From Betaproteobacteria bacterium (GTDB taxonomy: Bacteria; Pseudomonadota; Gammaproteobacteria; Burkholderiales; SG8-39): a stretch of DNA of 49,426 nucleotides. Position numbers and translations under genes: made by a program. Numbering within the stretch: position 1 is the stretch's first letter; every line of letters begins with the position of its first letter. Of the stretch, positions 23,149-37,991 are shown in pieces. Location of the stretch: contig JAOUIL010000017.1 of assembly GCA_029883975.1 (NCBI GenBank), forward strand, positions 1-49,426, in the 5' to 3' direction. The notes under the pieces are model-generated. The model searched no databases and was not told the origin of the DNA. It saw only the letters and a list, made by a program, of their open reading frames with translations.

Positions 23149-24600
23149 ATGGACCTGTTCGCACAGCTTGCGCGCCAGGGGGCGATGATCGCGCGGCTCT
23201 GCGCCGACAGCCGCCGCGCGGGCCCGGGAGTGGCGTTCTTTGCCTGGCCCGGGGAGCGCGCGGACGGCCGCGGCTACATCGCCGAGGCCATCGGCCGCGG
23301 CACTGCCGCCGTGGTCTGGGAGGCCGAGGGCTTCGCCTGGCGACCCGAGTGGCGCGTGCCGAACGCGGCCGTCGCCGGGTTGCGGCGGCAGGCGGGCGCG
23401 CTCGCGCATGCCTTCTACGGCCAGCCCTCGGAAGCGCTCTGGACCTGCGGCGTCACGGGCACCAACGGCAAGACGACCTGCTCGCAATGGATCGCCGCGG
23501 CGCTCGGCGGCGCGGGCAGGAAATGCGGCGTGATCGGCACGCTGGGCGCGGGATTTCCAGGGGCGCTCGAGGACGCCGGGCACACCACGCCCGATGTGCT
23601 CGAGCTTCACCGCCTGCTCGCGGATTTCCGGGGCGCGGGCGCCGGCGCGGTGGCCCTAGAGGTCTCCTCGCACGCGCTCGTGCAGGGGCGCGTCGACGGC
23701 GTCGCCTTCGACTGCGCGCTGTTCACCAACCTCACGCACGATCACCTCGACTACCACGGCACGATGCACGCCTACGGCGAGGCCAAGGCGCGGCTATTCG
23801 ACGGTGCAGGCCTCGAGTGCGCGGTGCTCAACCTCGATGACGCCTTCGGCGTGCAGCTCGCCGCGCGCCTCGCGGCGCGCGGCGTGCGCACCATCGGCTA
23901 TCGCCTGACGCCGGGGAACGCGCCGGGCGAGCATCTCGTCGCCTCGCGCATCGTCGGGCGCAGGGTGACGATCGACTCGAGCTGGGGCACGGCAGAGGCG
24001 ACGGTGCCGGCGCTCGGCACCTACAACGTCGCCAACGCGCTCGGCGTCGCCGGCGCGCTGGTGGCGAGCGGCATGGCGTTCCCGGACGCGGTGCGTGCGC
24101 TGGAGCGGCTGCCCGAAGTGCCGGGGCGCATGCAGCGCCTCGGCGGCGAGCGCGCGCCCCTCGTGGTGATCGACTACGCGCACAGCCCGGACGCACTGGA
24201 GAACGTGCTGCGCGCGCTGCGGCCGGAAGCCGACGCGCGTAGCGGCGCGCTCGCGGTCGTGTTCGGCGCGGGCGGCGACCGGGATCGGGCCAAGCGCGCG
24301 CCGATGGGCAGGATCGCCGCGCGCCTCGCGGACCGGGTGGTGCTCACGTCCGACAATCCGCGCAGCGAAGATCCGCTGGCCATCCTGCGCGAGATCGCCG
24401 GCGGCATCGAGGGCCCCTGCGAGCAGGAGGCCGATCGGGCACGCGCGATCCAGGCTGCCGTCGCCGCCGCGCAGGATGTAGATGTTGTGCTGATCGCCGG
24501 CAAGGGTCACGAAGACACGCAGGAGGTCGCCGGCCGCCGGCTGCCGTTCTCGGACGCCGAGGTGGCGCGCGCCGCGCTCGCGCGACGGGGGAAGCGATGA
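23149..24600 (+). CDS. murE: UDP-MurNAc-tripeptide synthetase MurE (meso-DAP adding)
   Basis: A 483-aa Mur ligase that adds meso-diaminopimelate to UDP-MurNAc-L-Ala-D-Glu in the cytoplasm. The ATP site is GTNGKTT (about 104-110), with LEVSSHAL and FTNLTHDHLDYHGTM further on. The DNPR motif (about 402-405) in LTSDNPRSEDP is the known signature for DAP rather than lysine selection. The ATG at 23149 is the start nearest to the ftsI stop. The stop overlaps the murF start, so the two are coupled. Confidence 0.97.
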   Translation: MDLFAQLARQGAMIARLCADSRRAGPGVAFFAWPGERADGRGYIAEAIGRGTAAVVWEAEGFAWRPEWRVPNAAVAGLRRQAGALAHAFYGQPSEALWTCGVTGTNGKTTCSQWIAAALGGAGRKCGVIGTLGAGFPGALEDAGHTTPDVLELHRLLADFRGAGAGAVALEVSSHALVQGRVDGVAFDCALFTNLTHDHLDYHGTMHAYGEAKARLFDGAGLECAVLNLDDAFGVQLAARLAARGVRTIGYRLTPGNAPGEHLVASRIVGRRVTIDSSWGTAEATVPALGTYNVANALGVAGALVASGMAFPDAVRALERLPEVPGRMQRLGGERAPLVVIDYAHSPDALENVLRALRPEADARSGALAVVFGAGGDRDRAKRAPMGRIAARLADRVVLTSDNPRSEDPLAILREIAGGIEGPCEQEADRARAIQAAVAAAQDVDVVLIAGKGHEDTQEVAGRRLPFSDAEVARAALARRGKR

Positions 24601-25949
24601 TGAGCCTCGCCGAAGCCGCCGCCGCGATGCAGGGCCGATTCGCCGGCGCCGACGCGCGCTTCGCCGGCGTCTCGACAGACTCGCGCGGCATTGGCGCGGG
24701 CGAGCTGTTCGTCGCCATCCGCGGCGAGCGCTTCGACGGGCACGACTTCCTCGCCATGGCGAAAGAGCGGGGCGCCGCCGGCGCGCTGGTCGACGCGCGG
24801 CACGCGCAGGCAGCGCCGCTGCCGGTGATCGTCGTGGACGACACGCGCCTCGGGCTGGGTCGGCTCGGCCGGCACTGGCGCGCGCGATTCTCTCCGGTGG
24901 CGATCGCCATCGCGGGCGCGAACGGCAAGACCACGACCAAGGAAATGCTCGCCGCGATCCTGCGCGCGCATGCGGGCGAGGCGTCGGTGCTCGCCACGAA
25001 GGGCAACCTGAATACCGACATCGGCGTGCCGATGACGCTGCTCGGCCTGCGCGCCGCGCATCGCTACTGCGCCATCGAGCTCGGCATGAACCACCCGGGC
25101 GAGATCGCCTGGCTCGCCGGGATCGCGCAGCCGACCATCGCGGTGGTGACCAATGCGCAGCGCGAGCACATGGAGTTCATGAAGAGCGTCGCGGCGAGCG
25201 CTGAGGAGAACGCCGAAGCGCTGCGCGCGTTGCCGCCCGACGGTACCGCGGTGCTCAATGCCGACGACGAGCACGCTGCGATCTTCGCCACGGCGGCCGG
25301 CGCGCGGCGCACCGTGACGTTCGGCCTGTCGCCGCGCGCGGACGTCAGCGGCGGCTACGCGCTGAAGCCGCTCTCGAGCGAGCTGGTGCTGCGCACGCCG
25401 AGCGGCGAGGCGCACATCACGCTCGCCATCCCGGGCCTGCACAACGTGCGCAACGCAGTCGCCGCCGCCGCCTGCGCGCACGCCGCCGGCGTGCCGGCCG
25501 AGGCGATCGAGCGGGGGCTCGCGGCATTCCGGCCCTATACGGGGCGCATGCAGGCCAAGCGCACGCGGGCCGGGGCCACGCTGATCGACGACAGCTACAA
25601 CGCCAACCCCGACTCGGTGCGCGCCGCGATCGACGTGCTCGCCGGCTGCCCGCGCCCGACGGTGCTGGTGCTCGGCGACATGGGAGAGGTCGGCGAGCAG
25701 GGGCCGGCGTTCCACCGGGAGGTGGGCGCCTACGCGCGCGAGCGCGGCATCGGCGCGCTGCTCGCGCTGGGCGAAGCGAGCCGCGAGGCGGTCGCCGCTT
25801 TCGGCGGCGGCGGCCGGCATTTCGAGTCGCCGCAGGCGCTGGCCGCGGCGCTGCCCGCGGCCGGCACGGTCCTCGTGAAGGGCTCGCGCTTCATGCGCAT
25901 GGAACGCGTGGTGGCCGCGCTCACCGGCGACGCGCAGGAGGTGCACTGA
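24597..25949 (+). CDS. murF: UDP-MurNAc-tripeptide-D-Ala-D-Ala ligase MurF
   Basis: A 450-aa Mur ligase that adds D-Ala-D-Ala to the UDP-MurNAc-tripeptide, completing the soluble precursor. The N-terminal domain includes [20 protein letters not shown], typical of MurF/MurE, and the ATP loop is [11 protein letters not shown] (about 107-117). Later LGMNHPGEI and [11 protein letters not shown] are conserved in MurF. The gene starts inside the murE stop (ATGATGA) and ends sharing one base with the mraY ATG (TGATG). Confidence 0.97.
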   Translation: MMSLAEAAAAMQGRFAGADARFAGVSTDSRGIGAGELFVAIRGERFDGHDFLAMAKERGAAGALVDARHAQAAPLPVIVVDDTRLGLGRLGRHWRARFSPVAIAIAGANGKTTTKEMLAAILRAHAGEASVLATKGNLNTDIGVPMTLLGLRAAHRYCAIELGMNHPGEIAWLAGIAQPTIAVVTNAQREHMEFMKSVAASAEENAEALRALPPDGTAVLNADDEHAAIFATAAGARRTVTFGLSPRADVSGGYALKPLSSELVLRTPSGEAHITLAIPGLHNVRNAVAAAACAHAAGVPAEAIERGLAAFRPYTGRMQAKRTRAGATLIDDSYNANPDSVRAAIDVLAGCPRPTVLVLGDMGEVGEQGPAFHREVGAYARERGIGALLALGEASREAVAAFGGGGRHFESPQALAAALPAAGTVLVKGSRFMRMERVVAALTGDAQEVH

Positions 25950-27040
25950 TGCTGCTCGACCTCGCCCAGTGGCTGGCGCGCGACGTGCGCCTGTTCAACG
26001 TCTTCAACTACATCACGCTGCGCGCGGTGCTCGCCTGCCTGACGGCGCTCGCCATCTCGCTGATCCTCGGGCCGTACGTGATCCGCAAGCTGACCGCGTA
26101 CAAGATCGGCCAGTCGGTGCGCGAGGAGGGCCCGCGCACGCATCTCACCAAGGCGGGCACGCCGACCATGGGCGGCGCGCTGATCCTGCTGTCCATCGGC
26201 ATCACGACGCTCCTGTGGGGCGACCTGCAGAACCGCTATCTGTGGGTGGTGCTGCTGGTGACGCTGGGCTTCGGCACGATCGGCTGGATCGACGACTACC
26301 GCAAGGTCGTGCACCGCAATCCGAAGGGCCTCTCGGCGCGCGCCAAGCTCTTCTGGCAGTCGGCGATCGGCCTCGCCGCGGCCGCCTACCTCGCGAGCAT
26401 CGCGCAGCAGCACCCGGCGCTGAACGAGCTGATCGTGCCGTTCTTCAAGTTCGTCGCCTATCCGCTCGGCCCGATCGGCTTCATCATCCTGACCTATTTC
26501 GTCATCGTCGGCACGTCCAACGCCGTCAATCTCACCGACGGACTGGACGGCCTGGCGATCATGCCGACCGTGATGATCGGCAGCGGCCTGGGCATCTTTG
26601 CCTACGTCGCGGGCCACAGCGTGTTCAGCAAATACCTGGGCCTGCCCTACATCGCCGGCGCGAGCGAGCTCACCGTGTTCTGCGGCGCGCTCGCCGGTGC
26701 GGGCCTCGGCTTCCTCTGGTTCAACGCCTACCCGGCGGAAGTGTTCATGGGCGACGTGGGCGCGCTCGCGCTCGGCGCGGCGCTCGGCACCATCGCGGTG
26801 ATCGTGCGGCAGGAAATCGTGCTGTTCATCATGGGTGGCGTGTTCGTCGTCGAGACGCTGTCGGTGATGCTGCAGGTTGCGTACTTCAAGGCGAGCGGCG
26901 GGCGCCGCATCTTCCGCATGGCGCCGCTGCATCACCACTACGAGCTGGAGGGCTGGAAGGAATCGCAGGTGGTGGTGCGCTTCTGGATCATCACCATGAT
27001 GCTGGTGCTGTTCGGCCTTTCGACGCTGAAGCTGCGGTGA
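25949..27040 (+). CDS. mraY: Phospho-MurNAc-pentapeptide translocase MraY
   Basis: A 363-aa membrane enzyme with about ten transmembrane helices that moves phospho-MurNAc-pentapeptide to undecaprenyl phosphate, forming lipid I. Conserved catalytic segments are GTPTMGG, the aspartate pair region [18 protein letters not shown] (about 195-203) and [11 protein letters not shown], and [14 protein letters not shown] near the C-terminus carries the HHH motif. Length matches the family (about 360 aa). Confidence 0.98.
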   Translation: MLLDLAQWLARDVRLFNVFNYITLRAVLACLTALAISLILGPYVIRKLTAYKIGQSVREEGPRTHLTKAGTPTMGGALILLSIGITTLLWGDLQNRYLWVVLLVTLGFGTIGWIDDYRKVVHRNPKGLSARAKLFWQSAIGLAAAAYLASIAQQHPALNELIVPFFKFVAYPLGPIGFIILTYFVIVGTSNAVNLTDGLDGLAIMPTVMIGSGLGIFAYVAGHSVFSKYLGLPYIAGASELTVFCGALAGAGLGFLWFNAYPAEVFMGDVGALALGAALGTIAVIVRQEIVLFIMGGVFVVETLSVMLQVAYFKASGGRRIFRMAPLHHHYELEGWKESQVVVRFWIITMMLVLFGLSTLKLR

Positions 27041-27042
27041 CC

Positions 27043-28434
27043 ATGACGATGCGCGAGCCCCTGTTCAACCTGCTGCCGCGGCCCGAGCCGATGTCGCTCT
27101 CCGGACGGCGCGTGCTGATCCTTGGCCTGGGCGACACCGGACTGTCGGTGGCGCGCTGGGTCGAGCGCCAGGGCGGCCGCGCGCGCGTCGCGGACTCGCG
27201 CACGGCGCCGCCGCGCACAGCGGACTTCCGCGGCGAGCTGCACGCCGGGCCCTTTTCGCCCCGGCTGCTGGCGGACGTGGATCTGCTGTGCATCAGCCCG
27301 GGCCTGTCGCTCGAGGAGCCGGTCGTGCGCGCGGCGCTCGAGCGCGGCATCCCGGTGCTCGGCGACATCGAGCTCTTCGCCTGGCACGTGCGCGCGCACA
27401 ACGGCACGCGCGTGCTCGCCATCACCGGCACCAATGGCAAGACCACCGTCACCGCGCTGACCGGCCACCTGTTGCGCGGCGCCGGCCTCGATGTCGAAGT
27501 GGCCGGCAACATCGGCCCGCCCGTGCTGCAGGCGCTTGCGGCGCGCGCTACGCCGCCCGCGGCCTGGGTGCTCGAGCTCTCCAGCTATCAGCTCGAGACC
27601 GCCTGGTCGCTCGAGCCCGAGGCCGCCGCGCTGCTCAACGTGAGCGAGGACCACCTCGACCGCTACGCCGGCATCGACGAGTACGCGGCCGCCAAGGCGC
27701 GCATCTTCCTCGGCCAGGGCGTCCAGGTGCTCAATCGCGACAACTGGCGCTCACTCGGCATGGGCCAGCCCAACCGCCGTCGCCTCACCTTCGGCCTCGA
27801 TGCGCCGGCGTCGGAGGAGGACTTCGGTCTGGTGAACGGCGTGCTTCACGAGGGCTCGCATGGCTTCGCGCGCGCCGCAGAGCTGCCGATCCACGGCGCG
27901 CACAACGTGTCCAACGCGCTCGCCGCCTGCGCGCTGGCGCGCACGCTCGGGGTCTCGCGCGACGCGCTGGCCGCGGGACTGGCGACGTTCCGTGGCCTGC
28001 CGCACCGCCTGCAGCAGGTGGCGCTGCGCCGCGGCGTCGTCTGGTACGACGATTCCAAGGGCACGAACGTCGGTGCGGTGCTCGCGGCGCTGCGCGGCCT
28101 GGGACGGCCATCGATCCTGATCGCCGGCGGCGACGGGAAGGGGCAGGACTTCGCGCCGCTCGCGCCGGCGGTGGCCGCGCACGCGCGCGCGGTGCTGCTC
28201 ATCGGCCGCGACGCGCCGCTGCTGGAGCGCGCGCTCTCGGCGGGAGGCGTGCCCGCTTCGATCCCGGTGGAGCGCTGCACTTCGCTCGAGCAGGCCGTGG
28301 TGCGCGCCGCGGCGCTGGCGCTGGAAGGCGACGCGGTGCTGCTGTCGCCGGCCTGCGCGAGCTTCGACATGTTCCGCGACTACCGCCATCGCGGCGAGGC
28401 GTTCGCCGCTGCGGTGCGCGCGCTCGGGAGCTGA
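27043..28434 (+). CDS. murD: UDP-MurNAc-L-alanine:D-glutamate ligase MurD
   Basis: A 463-aa Mur ligase. The N-terminal UDP-binding segment is [16 protein letters not shown], the ATP loop is GTNGKTT (about 129-135), and ELSSYQLET and [10 protein letters not shown] are typical MurD motifs; DDSKGTN lies in the C-terminal half. I used ATG 27043, 2 bp after the mraY stop; GTG 27037 (overlapping it), ATG 27049 and ATG 27091 are in-frame alternatives, the last being closest to the length of E. coli MurD. It is followed by ftsW with a one-base gap. Confidence 0.95.
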   Translation: MTMREPLFNLLPRPEPMSLSGRRVLILGLGDTGLSVARWVERQGGRARVADSRTAPPRTADFRGELHAGPFSPRLLADVDLLCISPGLSLEEPVVRAALERGIPVLGDIELFAWHVRAHNGTRVLAITGTNGKTTVTALTGHLLRGAGLDVEVAGNIGPPVLQALAARATPPAAWVLELSSYQLETAWSLEPEAAALLNVSEDHLDRYAGIDEYAAAKARIFLGQGVQVLNRDNWRSLGMGQPNRRRLTFGLDAPASEEDFGLVNGVLHEGSHGFARAAELPIHGAHNVSNALAACALARTLGVSRDALAAGLATFRGLPHRLQQVALRRGVVWYDDSKGTNVGAVLAALRGLGRPSILIAGGDGKGQDFAPLAPAVAAHARAVLLIGRDAPLLERALSAGGVPASIPVERCTSLEQAVVRAAALALEGDAVLLSPACASFDMFRDYRHRGEAFAAAVRALGS

Positions 28435-28435
28435 G

Positions 28436-29599
28436 GTGGGCGCAACCTACGTATTCGCCAAGGATGCGGCCGAGCCGGAGTATGACCGCTCGCTCGCCTG
28501 GGCGGGGCTGCTGCTCATGGCGATTGGCGTCGTGATGGTCTATTCGGCGTCCATCGCCACCGCCGAGGCGAGCCGCTACACCGGCGCGAACGCGGCCTAC
28601 TTCCTGCTGCGCCACGCGCTGTTCCTCGGCGGCGCGCTCGCCACCGCGCTCGTCGTGTTCCTGCTGCCCGTGCGCTTCTGGCAGAAGGCGGCGCCGCTCG
28701 GCTTCCTCGCCTGCCTGGCGCTGCTCGTGCTGGTGCTCGTGCCCGGCATCGGCCGCGAAGTGAACGGCGCGCGGCGCTGGCTCGATCTGGGCGCTTTCAC
28801 GCTGCAGCCTTCGGAGCTCGTCAAGCTCGCCGTGGTGCTCTACGCGGCCGACTACACCGTGCGCAAGCACGCGGTGCTGAAGAGCTTCCGCCGCGGCCTG
28901 CTGCCGATGCTGGCGGTGATGATGTTCGTGTCCTGGCTGTTGCTGCGCGAGCCCGACTTCGGCGCGCTGGTGGTGATCGCCGTGACGACGTTCGGCATCC
29001 TGTTCCTCGGTGGCATGAACGGCCGGCACTTCACCGCGCTGGTGGCCATGCTCGGCATCGGCTTCGCGCTGCTGGTGCTCACCTCCGAGTACCGCATGCA
29101 GCGCATCTTCGGCTTCATGGATCCGTGGACCGATCCCTTCGGCCGCGGCTACCAGCTGTCGCACGCGCTGATCGCCTTCGGCCGCGGCGAGTTCCTCGGC
29201 GTCGGCCTGGGCGCGAGCGTGGAGAAGCTCTTCTACCTGCCCGAGGCGCACACCGATTTCCTGCTCGCGGTGATCGCCGAGGAGCTGGGCTTCATCGGCG
29301 TGGCGGCGGTGATCGCGCTGTTCGCCTGGGTCGTGCTGCGCGCCTTCGCCATCGGCCGCCAGGCGGCGTTGCGCGATCGGCACTTCGCCGCGCTCGCCGC
29401 GCAGGGCCTGGGCATCTGGCTCGGCTTCCAGGCGCTCATCAACATGGGCGTGAACATGGGCCTGCTGCCCACCAAGGGGCTGACGCTGCCGCTCATGAGT
29501 TTCGGCGGCACCGGGCTGATCGCCAACAGCGTCGCGCTCGCGCTGCTGCTGCGCATCGACTGGGAGAACCGGCAGCTGGCGCGGGGGTTGCACGCGTGA
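28436..29599 (+). CDS. ftsW: Septal peptidoglycan polymerase FtsW (SEDS family)
   Basis: A 387-aa polytopic protein with about ten membrane helices. It is the glycosyltransferase partner of FtsI at the septum. Family motifs include [58 protein letters not shown] (the periplasmic loop with the conserved E-x-HTDF) and [11 protein letters not shown] near the end. Start is GTG at 28436 with GGGAG just upstream; it overlaps nothing. Its stop overlaps the murG GTG start. Confidence 0.97.
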   Translation: MGATYVFAKDAAEPEYDRSLAWAGLLLMAIGVVMVYSASIATAEASRYTGANAAYFLLRHALFLGGALATALVVFLLPVRFWQKAAPLGFLACLALLVLVLVPGIGREVNGARRWLDLGAFTLQPSELVKLAVVLYAADYTVRKHAVLKSFRRGLLPMLAVMMFVSWLLLREPDFGALVVIAVTTFGILFLGGMNGRHFTALVAMLGIGFALLVLTSEYRMQRIFGFMDPWTDPFGRGYQLSHALIAFGRGEFLGVGLGASVEKLFYLPEAHTDFLLAVIAEELGFIGVAAVIALFAWVVLRAFAIGRQAALRDRHFAALAAQGLGIWLGFQALINMGVNMGLLPTKGLTLPLMSFGGTGLIANSVALALLLRIDWENRQLARGLHA

Positions 29600-30644
29600 G
29601 GACCGCGCTCATCATGGCGGGCGGGACCGGCGGGCACGTATTCCCGGGCCTCGCCGTGGCCGAGGAGCTGCGCGCGGCCGGCTGGGAGGTCGTGTGGATG
29701 GGCGCCCGATCGGGCATGGAGGCGCGCCTGGTGCCGGCGCGCGGCTACCGCATGGCGTGGATCCGCGCTGCCGCCCTGCGGGGCAAGGGTGTGATCGCGG
29801 CGCTGCTGCTGCCGCTCAACCTGCTGGTCGGCTTCGCGCAGGCGGCGCGCGCCATCTTCGCGTTGCGCCCGGACGTCGTGCTCGGCATGGGCGGCTACGT
29901 CGCCTTTCCCGGCGGCATGATGGCTTCGCTCCTCGCGCGGCCGCTCGCGGTGCACGAGCAGAACGCGATCGCGGGCCTCACCAATCGCGTGCTGGCCAAG
30001 GTCGCCGACAAGGCGATGACGGCATTTCCCGATGCGCTGCGCGGCGCAGAATGGACAGGCAATCCGGTGCGTGGCGAGATCGCCGCGCTGGCGCCGCCGG
30101 AAGCGCGCGCCGCGGGACGCGAGGGGCCGTTGCGCCTGCTGGTCGTCGGCGGCAGCCTCGGCGCACAGGCGCTGAACGAGTGCGTGCCGAAGGCGCTCGC
30201 GCTGCTCGAGCCGCGGCCGCGCGTCGTGCACCAGGCGGGCGAGCGGCACCTGGAGGCGCTGCGCGCCAACTATCGCGCCGCGGGTGTCGAGGGTGAGCTG
30301 GTGCCGTTCATCGACGACATGGCGCGCCGCTACGCCGAAGCGGACCTGGTGGTCTGCCGCGCGGGCGCGATCACGGTGGCGGAGCTCTCGGCGGGGGGCG
30401 TGGCGAGCGTCCTCGTGCCGTTTCCCCATGCGGTGGACGACCACCAGACGGCGAACGCGCGGTTCCTCGCCGATCAGGGCGCAGCGATCCTGCTGCCGCA
30501 GGCCGCGCTCGGCCCGGAGTCGCTCGCCGCAATCTTGCGCACTCTCGACCGGCCGCGCCTGCTCGACATGGCACGCAAGGCGCGCGCGCTCGGCAAGCCC
30601 GGGGCGGCGAAGCTGGTCGCCGCGCGCTGCATGGAGCTCGCCGG

Positions 30645-30648
<4 letters not shown>
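29596..30648 (+). CDS. murG: UDP-GlcNAc:lipid I N-acetylglucosaminyltransferase MurG
   Basis: A 350-aa GT-B glycosyltransferase that makes lipid II at the inner membrane. The first glycine loop is [16 protein letters not shown], followed by [29 protein letters not shown] and [14 protein letters not shown] are MurG signatures, and the UDP-GlcNAc site includes [13 protein letters not shown] and the late [11 protein letters not shown]. Start is GTG at 29596, overlapping the ftsW stop (GTGA). The stop overlaps the murC start (ATGA). Confidence 0.97.
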
Positions 30649-34546
<3,898 letters not shown>

Positions 34547-34549
34547 GCG

Positions 34550-35779
34550 ATGGCGCGCGAAACCAAGAACCTCGTCGTGGCCCTGGACATCGGCACCTCC
34601 AAGGTGGCCGCGCTGGTGGCCGAGCTGCGGCCCGACGGAACGATCGACATCCTCGGCATGGGCGCGCACGAGTCCAAGGGCCTGAAGAAGGGCGTGGTCG
34701 TCAACATCGAGTCCACGGTCAACGCGGTGCAGCGCGCGCTGGAGGAAGCCGAGCTGATGGCGGACTGCAAGATCGCGTCCGCGTTCACCGGCATCGCCGG
34801 CAGCCACATCAAGAGCTTCAACTCGACTGGCATGGTGGCGATCAAGGATCGCGAGGTCGGACCGCTCGATGTCGAACGGGCCATCGAGACCGCGAAGGCG
34901 GTCAACATTCCCACCGACCAGCAGATCCTGCACGTGCTGCGCCAGGAGTTCATCATCGACGGGCAGGAAGACGTGCGCGAGCCGATCGGCATGTCCGGCG
35001 TGCGCCTCGAGGTCAAGGTGCACATCGTCACTGGCGCGGTGTCCGCGGCGCAGAACATCGTCAAGTGCGTGCGCCGCTGCGGCCTGGAGGTGAACGACCT
35101 GATCCTGCAGCCGCTTGCCTCGGCGCGCGCCGTGCTGTCGGAGGACGAGAAGGACCTGGGCGTGTGCCTGGTGGACATCGGCGGCGGCACGAGCGACGTC
35201 GCGGTGTTCACGCACGGCGCCATCCGCCATACCGCGGTCATCCCCATCGCCGGCGACCAGATCACCAACGACATCGCCATGGCGCTGCGCACGCCGACCG
35301 CGGAGGCGGAGCTGATCAAGGTGCGCCACGGCGTGGCGCTGCGCCAGCTTGCCGATCCCAACGAGATGATCGAAGTGCCGGGCATCGGCGACCGCGGGCC
35401 GCGCGCGATGTCGCGCCAGACGCTCGCCGAGGTGATCGAGCCGCGCGTCGAGGAGCTGTTCTCGCTGGTGCAGCAGGTGCTGCGCGAGTCCGGTTTCGAG
35501 GAGCTGCTGTCCTCGGGCGTCGTGCTGACCGGGGGCAGCTCGGTGATGCAGGGCATGGTCGAGCTCGGCGAGGAGATCTTCCACATGCCCGTGCGCGTAG
35601 GCGTGCCCAAGTACGCGGGCGGTCTCGCCGACGTGGTGCGCAATCCGCGCCACGCCACGGCGGTGGGGCTGCTGCTCGAGGGCGTGCAGCAGGTCCGGCA
35701 GGGGCAGTTGTCGCGGCAGGACGGCTCGATGCGCGCCGTGCTGGCGCGCATGCGGGAGTGGTTCCAGCGCAATTTCTGA
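34550..35779 (+). CDS. ftsA: Cell division protein FtsA
   Basis: A 409-aa actin-like ATPase that tethers FtsZ to the membrane and activates the divisome. Visible motifs are VALDIGTSKVAALVAEL (phosphate 1), VDIGGGTSDVAVFTHGAI (phosphate 2), VVLTGGSSVMQGM (adenosine site) and the C-terminal amphipathic membrane-targeting helix around MREWFQRNF. Length and motifs are standard. It is followed by ftsZ after 29 bp that hold a strong ribosome-binding site. Confidence 0.97.
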   Translation: MARETKNLVVALDIGTSKVAALVAELRPDGTIDILGMGAHESKGLKKGVVVNIESTVNAVQRALEEAELMADCKIASAFTGIAGSHIKSFNSTGMVAIKDREVGPLDVERAIETAKAVNIPTDQQILHVLRQEFIIDGQEDVREPIGMSGVRLEVKVHIVTGAVSAAQNIVKCVRRCGLEVNDLILQPLASARAVLSEDEKDLGVCLVDIGGGTSDVAVFTHGAIRHTAVIPIAGDQITNDIAMALRTPTAEAELIKVRHGVALRQLADPNEMIEVPGIGDRGPRAMSRQTLAEVIEPRVEELFSLVQQVLRESGFEELLSSGVVLTGGSSVMQGMVELGEEIFHMPVRVGVPKYAGGLADVVRNPRHATAVGLLLEGVQQVRQGQLSRQDGSMRAVLARMREWFQRNF

Positions 35780-35808
35780 CGTCGTTCCAACCGGCAAGGA
35801 GGAAACAC

Positions 35809-36975
35809 ATGTTCGAGATCGTGGATAGTCAGGCGGCGGGACCGATCATCAAGGTGATCGGCGTGGGTGGGGCCGGCGGCAACGCCGTGAACCACATGAT
35901 CGAGCACGGCGTCGACGGCGTGGAGTTCATCGCCGTCAATACAGACGCGCAGGTGCTCTCGCGCAACAGGGCGCGCAACCAGATCCAGCTCGGCTCGAGC
36001 GGCCTGGGCTCGGGGGCGAAGCCCGAGGAGGCGCGTGCGGTGGCCATCGCGGAGCGCGAGCGCATCGAGGAGGCGCTCGCCGGAGCGCACATGGCGTTCA
36101 TCACCGCGGGCATGGGCGGGGGCACCGGCACCGGCGCCGGTCCCGTGATCGCCGAGGTGGCGCGCACACTCGGCATCCTCACCGTGGCGGTGGTCACCAA
36201 ACCCTTCTCCTTCGAAGGATCCAAGCGCATGAAGATCGCCGAACAGGGGCTGGCGGAGCTCGCGCCGCACGTCGATTCGCTCATCGTCATCCTCAACGAC
36301 AAGCTGGAAGAGGTGCTGGGAGAGGACGTGACGCAGGAAGAGGCGTTCCGCGCTGCCGACGATGTGCTGAACGACGCGGTCGCCGGCATCGCCGAGATCA
36401 TCAACCAACCGGGCCTGGTCAACGTCGACTTCCAGGACGTGCGCACGGTGATGTGCGAGCAGGGCATGGCGATGATGGGCTCGGCGAGCGCCGCGGGACT
36501 GGACCGGGCGCGCATCGCCGCGGAGCAGGCGATCGCCTGCCCGCTGCTCGAGGGCGTGAACCTCGCCGGCGCGCGCGGCGTGCTCGTCAATATCAGCGCT
36601 TCGCGCTCGAGCCTGAAGCTGCGCGAGACCAAGGAGGTCATGAACACCATCCGCGCCTTTGCCGCGGAGGACGCGACCATCATCTACGGCGGGGTCTACG
36701 ACGATGCGCTGAGCGACGACCTGCGCGTGACGGTCGTGGCCACCGGACTGGGCGCTCCCATCGTGGCGCGCCAGGGCAAGCCGCAGCTGGTGATCTCGCA
36801 GAAGACCGGCACGGACGATCAGCCGCTCGCCCCGGCGGGCGCAGTCGACTATCAGCAGCTCGACGCCGTGCCCGCCGTGATCCGGCGCAACCGCGCGTCG
36901 ACAGTCGAGGCGCTGCAGCAAAGCGGCGTAGACAAGTACGATATCCCGGCGTTCCTGCGCAAGCAGGCGGACTGA
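35809..36975 (+). CDS. ftsZ: Cell division GTPase FtsZ
   Basis: A 388-aa tubulin-like GTPase that polymerises into the Z ring. The GTP-binding parts are VIGVGGAGGNAVNHM, the tubulin signature GGGTGTGAGP and, in the T7 loop, NVDFQDVR. The C-terminal conserved peptide DIPAFLRKQAD binds FtsA and ZipA-like partners. The ATG has a strong AAGGAGG ribosome-binding site, stronger than most in the cluster, as expected for an abundant protein. The downstream 101-bp gap holds a hairpin and a -10-like box for lpxC. Confidence 0.98.
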   Translation: MFEIVDSQAAGPIIKVIGVGGAGGNAVNHMIEHGVDGVEFIAVNTDAQVLSRNRARNQIQLGSSGLGSGAKPEEARAVAIAERERIEEALAGAHMAFITAGMGGGTGTGAGPVIAEVARTLGILTVAVVTKPFSFEGSKRMKIAEQGLAELAPHVDSLIVILNDKLEEVLGEDVTQEEAFRAADDVLNDAVAGIAEIINQPGLVNVDFQDVRTVMCEQGMAMMGSASAAGLDRARIAAEQAIACPLLEGVNLAGARGVLVNISASRSSLKLRETKEVMNTIRAFAAEDATIIYGGVYDDALSDDLRVTVVATGLGAPIVARQGKPQLVISQKTGTDDQPLAPAGAVDYQQLDAVPAVIRRNRASTVEALQQSGVDKYDIPAFLRKQAD

Positions 36976-36999
36976 GCGTCGGGCAGCGCGCAGCGGGGT

Positions 37000-37027
37000 C
37001 GCCCTCCATCCTCCTTGCCGGAGGGCG
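37000..37027 (+). terminator. Possible stem-loop terminator after ftsZ
   Basis: An 8-bp inverted repeat (CGCCCTCC and its complement) with a 12-nt loop lies 25 bp after the ftsZ stop. There is no U-tract, so it is a weak candidate that might lower readthrough into lpxC. Confidence 0.3.
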
Positions 37028-37046
37028 CTCCGCCGTGCGCGTCTGC

Positions 37047-37052
37047 TAGAAT
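37047..37052 (+). promoter_or_regulatory. -10-like box (TAGAAT) before lpxC
   Basis: TAGAAT lies 24 nt before the lpxC ATG. No -35 hexamer at proper spacing is seen. A separate lpxC promoter is common in related cluster arrangements. Confidence 0.4.
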
Positions 37053-37076
37053 TGCCGTCTGCTCAAGAAGTTAGGC

Positions 37077-37991
37077 ATGGTCAAGCAACGCACGCTCAAG
37101 TCCCTGGTCCGCGCACAAGGCGTGGGCCTGCATACCGGCCAGAAGGTCAGCATCGCGCTGCGACCGGCGCAGCCCGATACCGGCATCGTCTTTCGCCGCG
37201 TCGATCTCGCCTCGCCGGTCGATATCCCGGCGCGCGCCGATCTGGTCGGCGAAACGCGCCTGTCGTCCTGCCTCGTGCACCAGGACGCCAAGGTGTACAC
37301 GGTGGAGCATCTGATGTCCGCGCTGGCGGGATTGGGCGTGGACAACGCCTACGTGGATCTCGATGGTCCGGAAGTGCCGATCATGGACGGCAGCGCGGCG
37401 CCGTTCGTGCTGCTCCTGCAGCAGGCCGGCCTCGAAGAGCAGCCGGCGCCGAAGCGCTTCCTGCGCGTCATGCGCCTGGTGGAAGTGCGCGACGGCGACA
37501 AGTGGGCGCGGCTCGAGCCCTACGAGGGGCTGCGGCTGCAGTTCTCCATCGACTTCAAGCATCCGGTCATCGACCGGACGCGCCAATCCGTCAGTGTGGA
37601 CTTCGCCAGCACCTCGTACCTGAAGGAGATCGCGCGCGCTCGCACATTCGGCTTCATGCACGAGGTGGAGCGCCTGCGCGAAGACGGGCTGGCGCTCGGC
37701 GGTGGGCTGGACAATGCGCTGGTGCTGGACGAGTTTCGCCTGCTGAACGCGGACGGCTTGCGCTTCGCCGACGAGTTCATCCGCCACAAGCTGCTCGATG
37801 CGATCGGCGACCTGTACCTTCTCGGGCGGCCCTTGCTGGGCGCCTTCACGGCCCACAAGTCGGGCCACGCGCTCAACAACCAATTATTGCGCGCGCTGGT
37901 GTCCGACACGAGCGCCTGGGAGATGGCGAGCTTCGAGCACGCGGCGCAAGCGCCGGCCGGCATCGCCGGCCTTGTGCGCCTGCCGACCTAG
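37077..37991 (+). CDS. lpxC: UDP-3-O-acyl-N-acetylglucosamine deacetylase LpxC
   Basis: A 304-aa zinc deacetylase that commits UDP-GlcNAc to lipid A synthesis. Zinc ligands are in [12 protein letters not shown] (His near 78) and in the [17 protein letters not shown] segment (His and Asp near 237-241); the catalytic His lies in [10 protein letters not shown] (about 264). Start [19 protein letters not shown] is the usual opening. It presence marks a Gram-negative outer membrane. The next small gene begins directly after its stop. Confidence 0.97.
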   Translation: MVKQRTLKSLVRAQGVGLHTGQKVSIALRPAQPDTGIVFRRVDLASPVDIPARADLVGETRLSSCLVHQDAKVYTVEHLMSALAGLGVDNAYVDLDGPEVPIMDGSAAPFVLLLQQAGLEEQPAPKRFLRVMRLVEVRDGDKWARLEPYEGLRLQFSIDFKHPVIDRTRQSVSVDFASTSYLKEIARARTFGFMHEVERLREDGLALGGGLDNALVLDEFRLLNADGLRFADEFIRHKLLDAIGDLYLLGRPLLGAFTAHKSGHALNNQLLRALVSDTSAWEMASFEHAAQAPAGIAGLVRLPT